Shown: piece after piece, positions 4,676 through 7,482 of the stretch | Numbering within the stretch: the stretch's first letter is position 1 | Layout: every line of letters starts with the position of its first letter | Source of the DNA: Methanobacteriota archaeon | Lineage (GTDB): Archaea > Thermoplasmatota > Poseidoniia > Poseidoniales > Poseidoniaceae | NCBI GenBank assembly: GCA_029979405.1 | Contig: JAPOHM010000064.1 | Span: forward strand, 1-7,482 | DNA: 7,482 nt | Direction: 5' to 3' | The notes under the pieces: model-generated | Told to the model about the DNA's origin: nothing | What the model saw: the letters and a program-made list of their open reading frames with translations, nothing else | Database searches by the model: none | Position numbers and translations under genes: made by a program

Positions 4676-7066
4676 ATGAAATCAAGCACAATTGTTTGTT
4701 TTGTAATTCTTTTACCATTGTTTGCTTTTTTAGGAGAATCAACACCTAGTGGACTAACTTATCTCGATTCAACTTGGGTTGGAGGCGACTATGATGAAAC
4801 AAAATTTGTTGAAATTACTGATACACATATAATAGGCGCCCATGATGATACACTCGTAGTTTACAACATCTCAGACAACTCAGTTTTGAAATCATTTAAC
4901 TTTCCTGAGATGTCGGCAATTTCTGCCTCATCTGATGGAGAATTCCTTGCCGTAAACAGAGCATACTCTACCGAAGAACCAAAATCATTGCAGATCATTA
5001 ACCTGTCAAGTTTACAATTGCTATCTGCTAAAGGGTACTCCGATTCAGACTCTAAGGACATTTCTTGGCATCCTGATACCGACCTTTTGGCAGCTCCTGG
5101 AAAAGACGGTGATGTCAAAATATTGCGTAAATCGGACATGTCTGTCAAAAATACTCTGGGTGGCGTTCACAATGTAGAAGTTACATGTATTGAATACAGA
5201 AACGACGGTGAATACTTAATCACAGGCGACGAAGAAGGGAGATATGCAATATGGAAAAAAGACGGGTCGTTATTTGAATCATACCGCACACTGCCAAATA
5301 ACGAGGGCATATTGGATTGTAAATGGTCGCCTGATGGTGAAGATTTCGTATTATTGGGAGACGAAGGAGGTATAGTATCAAGGTCATTAACCGGTGGTCT
5401 GAACGGTGAAACTTCAATCACCGGTGCGATGAAAATTGAATTTTCTCAAATTGGACACATAATACATGTTGGTATCGAGAATAATTCTTTCAAGGGCATT
5501 AAATCTCTAACATTTAGTACACTACAAGAAGAATATGAAACTCATTTCTTTCACCGAATAAATGATTTTGAAATTATAGATAATGAATTCGGAAGAATGT
5601 CGTCGATTTATATCGCATCTAACGTAGGAGAGGTTGCGATATATCACAAGGAATTTTATTTTGATGGCTATCTTGAGCCTGGAGTTGATACTGATTATGA
5701 TAAAATTCCAGACAATTTAGATAAAGATGATGATGGTGACGGAATAATTGACCAATGGGATGATGATTTTGGTTGTGATGCACCAGTAGGCATAGAATGT
5801 TCATTATATGCAGATTTGTCTAAAATTCGAAACGTTGAAATTGAATTTGTAGAAGACGGACTCATAATTCACGACGCAATAACTCTGCCAGCACATATTT
5901 CCAGCGATATAAGAAACCTATCAAGGAATTCCATGGCAAAAGACCAAATTATTAGTTCAAATGAAAATAAATTATTCGCAGAAGCTGTTTGCAATAATAT
6001 GATTAAAAGTGAATTATTTGATGCTTGGGAATCCAGTATTATTCTGTCAACGGGAGAATTAAGCGATGCTTCCCTTAATTGTAGAGTTGCCGATGGTTTG
6101 GAAGGCGTAAAAGACGGAGATTCCGTTACACAAATAAGGTTCATTTTATCAATACACTTCGAAATTAAAAGTGATTTTGTGTTCCCACTAAACCTTACTT
6201 TAGAGGAACAAGTAGGGCCGACAACTGGTTCTATTTCCTGGATTTCACCAAATCATCCAATATCTGTCAAAATTTCCGGTAAAGATGTTGTTGGGCAAGA
6301 GGTACTAATATGGAGAAATGACGGAATGAATTTGGTTTTTGAAATTGAGGAAAATCAAGTTATTCAAACGACAACTGTCGACCGAATAATTGGGTTAATC
6401 ACAAATCCAATTATAATAGCCATTATCGTCATTTCAAGTTTAGTTCCTGTAGTATTTTACAAGAAAAGAGTTTCGAATTATAAATTGGATTTGGATAATT
6501 TCAGTGAACCTGAAGAAATTATTGAAGATGAGGATGAGGAAACTGAAGAATATGTCGACGATTATGACATTGAAGAAGATCTACCTGATGCATTTTCAAA
6601 TGAATTTGATGAGGAGGAAGAATTTGAAGATGATCTCCCTCGTAAGGTTTCAAAAAAGGTCGTTAGTCAACAACATGTAGAACAAAAAACAAAGAAAAGA
6701 AAGGTGTCTGCAACTACAAAAACAAATAGTGAAGGACCAACAACTAAAACAAAAAGAAAGAAACTTTCATCTGTGATTGCAACTGATGAAACACAAGTCG
6801 TAGCTAAGAGGAAAACGGTAAAGAAAACACCTGATAATGTCGAGGTAAAGAAAAAGACTGTAAAGAAAAAAGTGAACTCTGAACCTCAAGATACTATTGA
6901 AAAAGAAGCAGATGACTCCATAGACGAAGTAAAAAGACAAGATGAAGAACCTGTAAACAAAAAGGAAAGAAGAAGACCCGTTAGGCGAAAATCTAAGCCA
7001 GATGAAAAATTAATCGATGAGAACTCACTTCAAAATAATTTGTTGGATGAATTTACTGGCGAATGA
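4676..7066 (+). CDS. Secreted WD40-like beta-propeller, calcium-repeat, single-pass membrane protein with charged cytoplasmic tail
   Basis: From the ATG at 4676 the protein has 796 residues. An N-terminal signal peptide (MKSSTIVCFVILLPLFAFLG) is followed by WD40/YncE-like propeller repeats at about 30-330, with blades such as SWHPDTDLLAAPGKDGDVKI, RNDGEYLITGDEEGRYAIW and KWSPDGEDFVLLGDEGG. At 338-363 is an Asp-rich run of the thrombospondin type-3 kind (DTDYDKIPDN, DKDDDGDGIID) expected to bind calcium, then an unrecognised extracellular domain (about 366-560) with four cysteines. A membrane helix at about 571-594 ends in KKR. The remaining 200 residues form a cytoplasmic tail: first strongly acidic (610-655), then Lys/Thr/Arg-rich (656-775). 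Starting at the in-frame TTG at 4601 would add 25 residues before the signal peptide, so I prefer 4676, which has a weak AGGTCGAG site. The layout suggests a surface-anchored protein whose tail binds something inside, perhaps nucleic acid or another acidic partner; no enzyme motif is seen. The 3' end abuts the convergent MqnA-like gene with no spacer. Confidence 0.9.
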   Translation: MKSSTIVCFVILLPLFAFLGESTPSGLTYLDSTWVGGDYDETKFVEITDTHIIGAHDDTLVVYNISDNSVLKSFNFPEMSAISASSDGEFLAVNRAYSTEEPKSLQIINLSSLQLLSAKGYSDSDSKDISWHPDTDLLAAPGKDGDVKILRKSDMSVKNTLGGVHNVEVTCIEYRNDGEYLITGDEEGRYAIWKKDGSLFESYRTLPNNEGILDCKWSPDGEDFVLLGDEGGIVSRSLTGGLNGETSITGAMKIEFSQIGHIIHVGIENNSFKGIKSLTFSTLQEEYETHFFHRINDFEIIDNEFGRMSSIYIASNVGEVAIYHKEFYFDGYLEPGVDTDYDKIPDNLDKDDDGDGIIDQWDDDFGCDAPVGIECSLYADLSKIRNVEIEFVEDGLIIHDAITLPAHISSDIRNLSRNSMAKDQIISSNENKLFAEAVCNNMIKSELFDAWESSIILSTGELSDASLNCRVADGLEGVKDGDSVTQIRFILSIHFEIKSDFVFPLNLTLEEQVGPTTGSISWISPNHPISVKISGKDVVGQEVLIWRNDGMNLVFEIEENQVIQTTTVDRIIGLITNPIIIAIIVISSLVPVVFYKKRVSNYKLDLDNFSEPEEIIEDEDEETEEYVDDYDIEEDLPDAFSNEFDEEEEFEDDLPRKVSKKVVSQQHVEQKTKKRKVSATTKTNSEGPTTKTKRKKLSSVIATDETQVVAKRKTVKKTPDNVEVKKKTVKKKVNSEPQDTIEKEADDSIDEVKRQDEEPVNKKERRRPVRRKSKPDEKLIDENSLQNNLLDEFTGE

Positions 7067-7482
7067 TTACCATGCCATAGTTAATTCATCATCTACATCA
7101 CAGGCACGAGATAGAAATTTTTTCAAACCTGTAATATCTTCAGAATCTACCCTGTTGATCACTTCACCAAAGTATCTCTCTAACCGATTTGTACTTTGAT
7201 TAGTTTTTTCTGAACATGCTTCTATTACATCATTACGAATTGATTTTGAATTTTCAAAGCGTTCAAGATTAGTCAACAATGCACTATATGCAGACTTTAC
7301 TAAATCTATATTTGAATCTCTTCTTGCAGCAAAGACGCCAAATACCATTGGTGAACCACTCAATTTTTTCCATTCTTTGCCCAAATCCATTTTGACATAC
7401 TCAGGGTATAACTTTGCAGATTCAAGAGCTCTGTCTCCAATTAGGAGACAACCATCGCAAGTAGAAAGCATAGTTCCTAAGT
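7067..7482 (-). CDS. mqnA: MqnA-like protein (chorismate dehydratase), C-terminal part; 5' end cut by window
   Basis: The frame is open to the window edge (137 residues seen before the TAA at 7069-7067); the Met at 7471 is internal, since LGT precedes it in frame. The visible part carries the MqnA C-terminal signature: DGCLLIGDRAL, a DLGKEWKKLSGSPMVFGVFAA-like segment (the family usually has DLG-x-EW-x-x-x-TGLPFVFAVWA), then a helical end with RYFGEVI and ITGLKKFLSRA. MqnA dehydrates chorismate to 3-enolpyruvylbenzoate, the first dedicated step of the futalosine menaquinone pathway, while MqnD, encoded some 2.5 kb away on the same strand, acts later. The GSP in place of TGLP is a mild departure. 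Its stop codon directly abuts the stop of the convergent membrane-protein gene, so its transcript must end inside that gene or read through it. The related MqnD/SBP group is the main alternative, but GDRAL and the EW...FVF pattern favour MqnA. Confidence 0.8.
   Translation of the reverse strand, partial: LGTMLSTCDGCLLIGDRALESAKLYPEYVKMDLGKEWKKLSGSPMVFGVFAARRDSNIDLVKSAYSALLTNLERFENSKSIRNDVIEACSEKTNQSTNRLERYFGEVINRVDSEDITGLKKFLSRACDVDDELTMAW

Noticed and set aside
6560..7000. Lys/Glu-rich tail as a sign of frameshift or misassembly
   Set aside because: The frame stays open to a clean stop next to the neighbouring gene, codon use is similar to the rest, and the acidic-to-basic switch after a membrane helix is a sensible topology.
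7017..7199. Plus-strand 60-residue frame across the convergent junction
   Set aside because: It overlaps the end of the propeller gene and the antisense of the MqnA-like gene; no start signal or domain supports it.
7067..7471. Complete 134-residue gene starting at the Met at 7471
   Set aside because: The frame continues without a stop to the window edge, and the visible part matches only the C-terminal half of MqnA, so the gene is cut rather than short.
1..7482. tRNA, rRNA, CRISPR, insertion sequence or defence-system genes
   Set aside because: No cloverleaf, rRNA-like conserved stretch, spaced direct repeats, transposase motif or terminal inverted repeats were seen; genes occupy almost all of the window.

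Overview
The window is AT-rich, gene-dense DNA that looks like chromosomal sequence from a euryarchaeon, most likely a marine planktonic Thermoplasmatota lineage (Marine Group II/Poseidoniales or a relative). The grounds are an archaeal DNA primase small subunit of the thermoplasmatal type without zinc-knuckle cysteines, Shine-Dalgarno sites of the GGTGA type at almost every start, a WD40-like/calcium-repeat surface protein with a charged cytoplasmic tail, and a Pro/Lys-rich coiled-coil protein. The placement is an inference from protein character; no rRNA or tRNA is present to confirm it.

Layout. Positions 1-4531 hold six tightly packed minus-strand genes. Read in the direction of transcription they are: an MqnD-like protein (4531-3653); a half-length deoxyhypusine-hydroxylase-like HEAT protein (3644-3171), which starts only 8 nt after the mqnD stop; a 67-residue treble-clef/LIM-half-like zinc protein (3119-2916); the primase catalytic subunit PriS (2873-1680); a proline-rich coiled-coil protein with a duplicated C-terminal module (about 1605-571); and an RDD-like membrane protein (561 to beyond position 1). 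A 144-nt divergent region (4532-4675) separates this block from one long plus-strand gene (4676-7066). That gene encodes a secreted beta-propeller protein with Asp-rich calcium-binding repeats, one membrane helix and a long acidic-then-basic cytoplasmic tail. Immediately next to its stop codon, with no spacer, is the stop codon of a convergent minus-strand MqnA-like gene (7067 to beyond 7482).

How the genes may work together. MqnA and MqnD are the first and last of the early dedicated enzymes of the futalosine route to menaquinone. Both being present suggests that route, but the intermediate genes mqnB/mqnC are not in the window, and the MqnD copy has a variant N-terminal motif (SPDPDD rather than SPCPND), so another role is possible. 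PriS is a replication housekeeping gene. The DOHH-like protein has the two His-Glu motifs of one half of the eukaryotic diiron enzyme with the same 33-residue spacing. It is the most interesting item, because archaeal deoxyhypusine hydroxylation is poorly understood.

There are no mobile elements, CRISPR arrays, tRNA or rRNA genes, and no gene-free stretch longer than about 150 nt.
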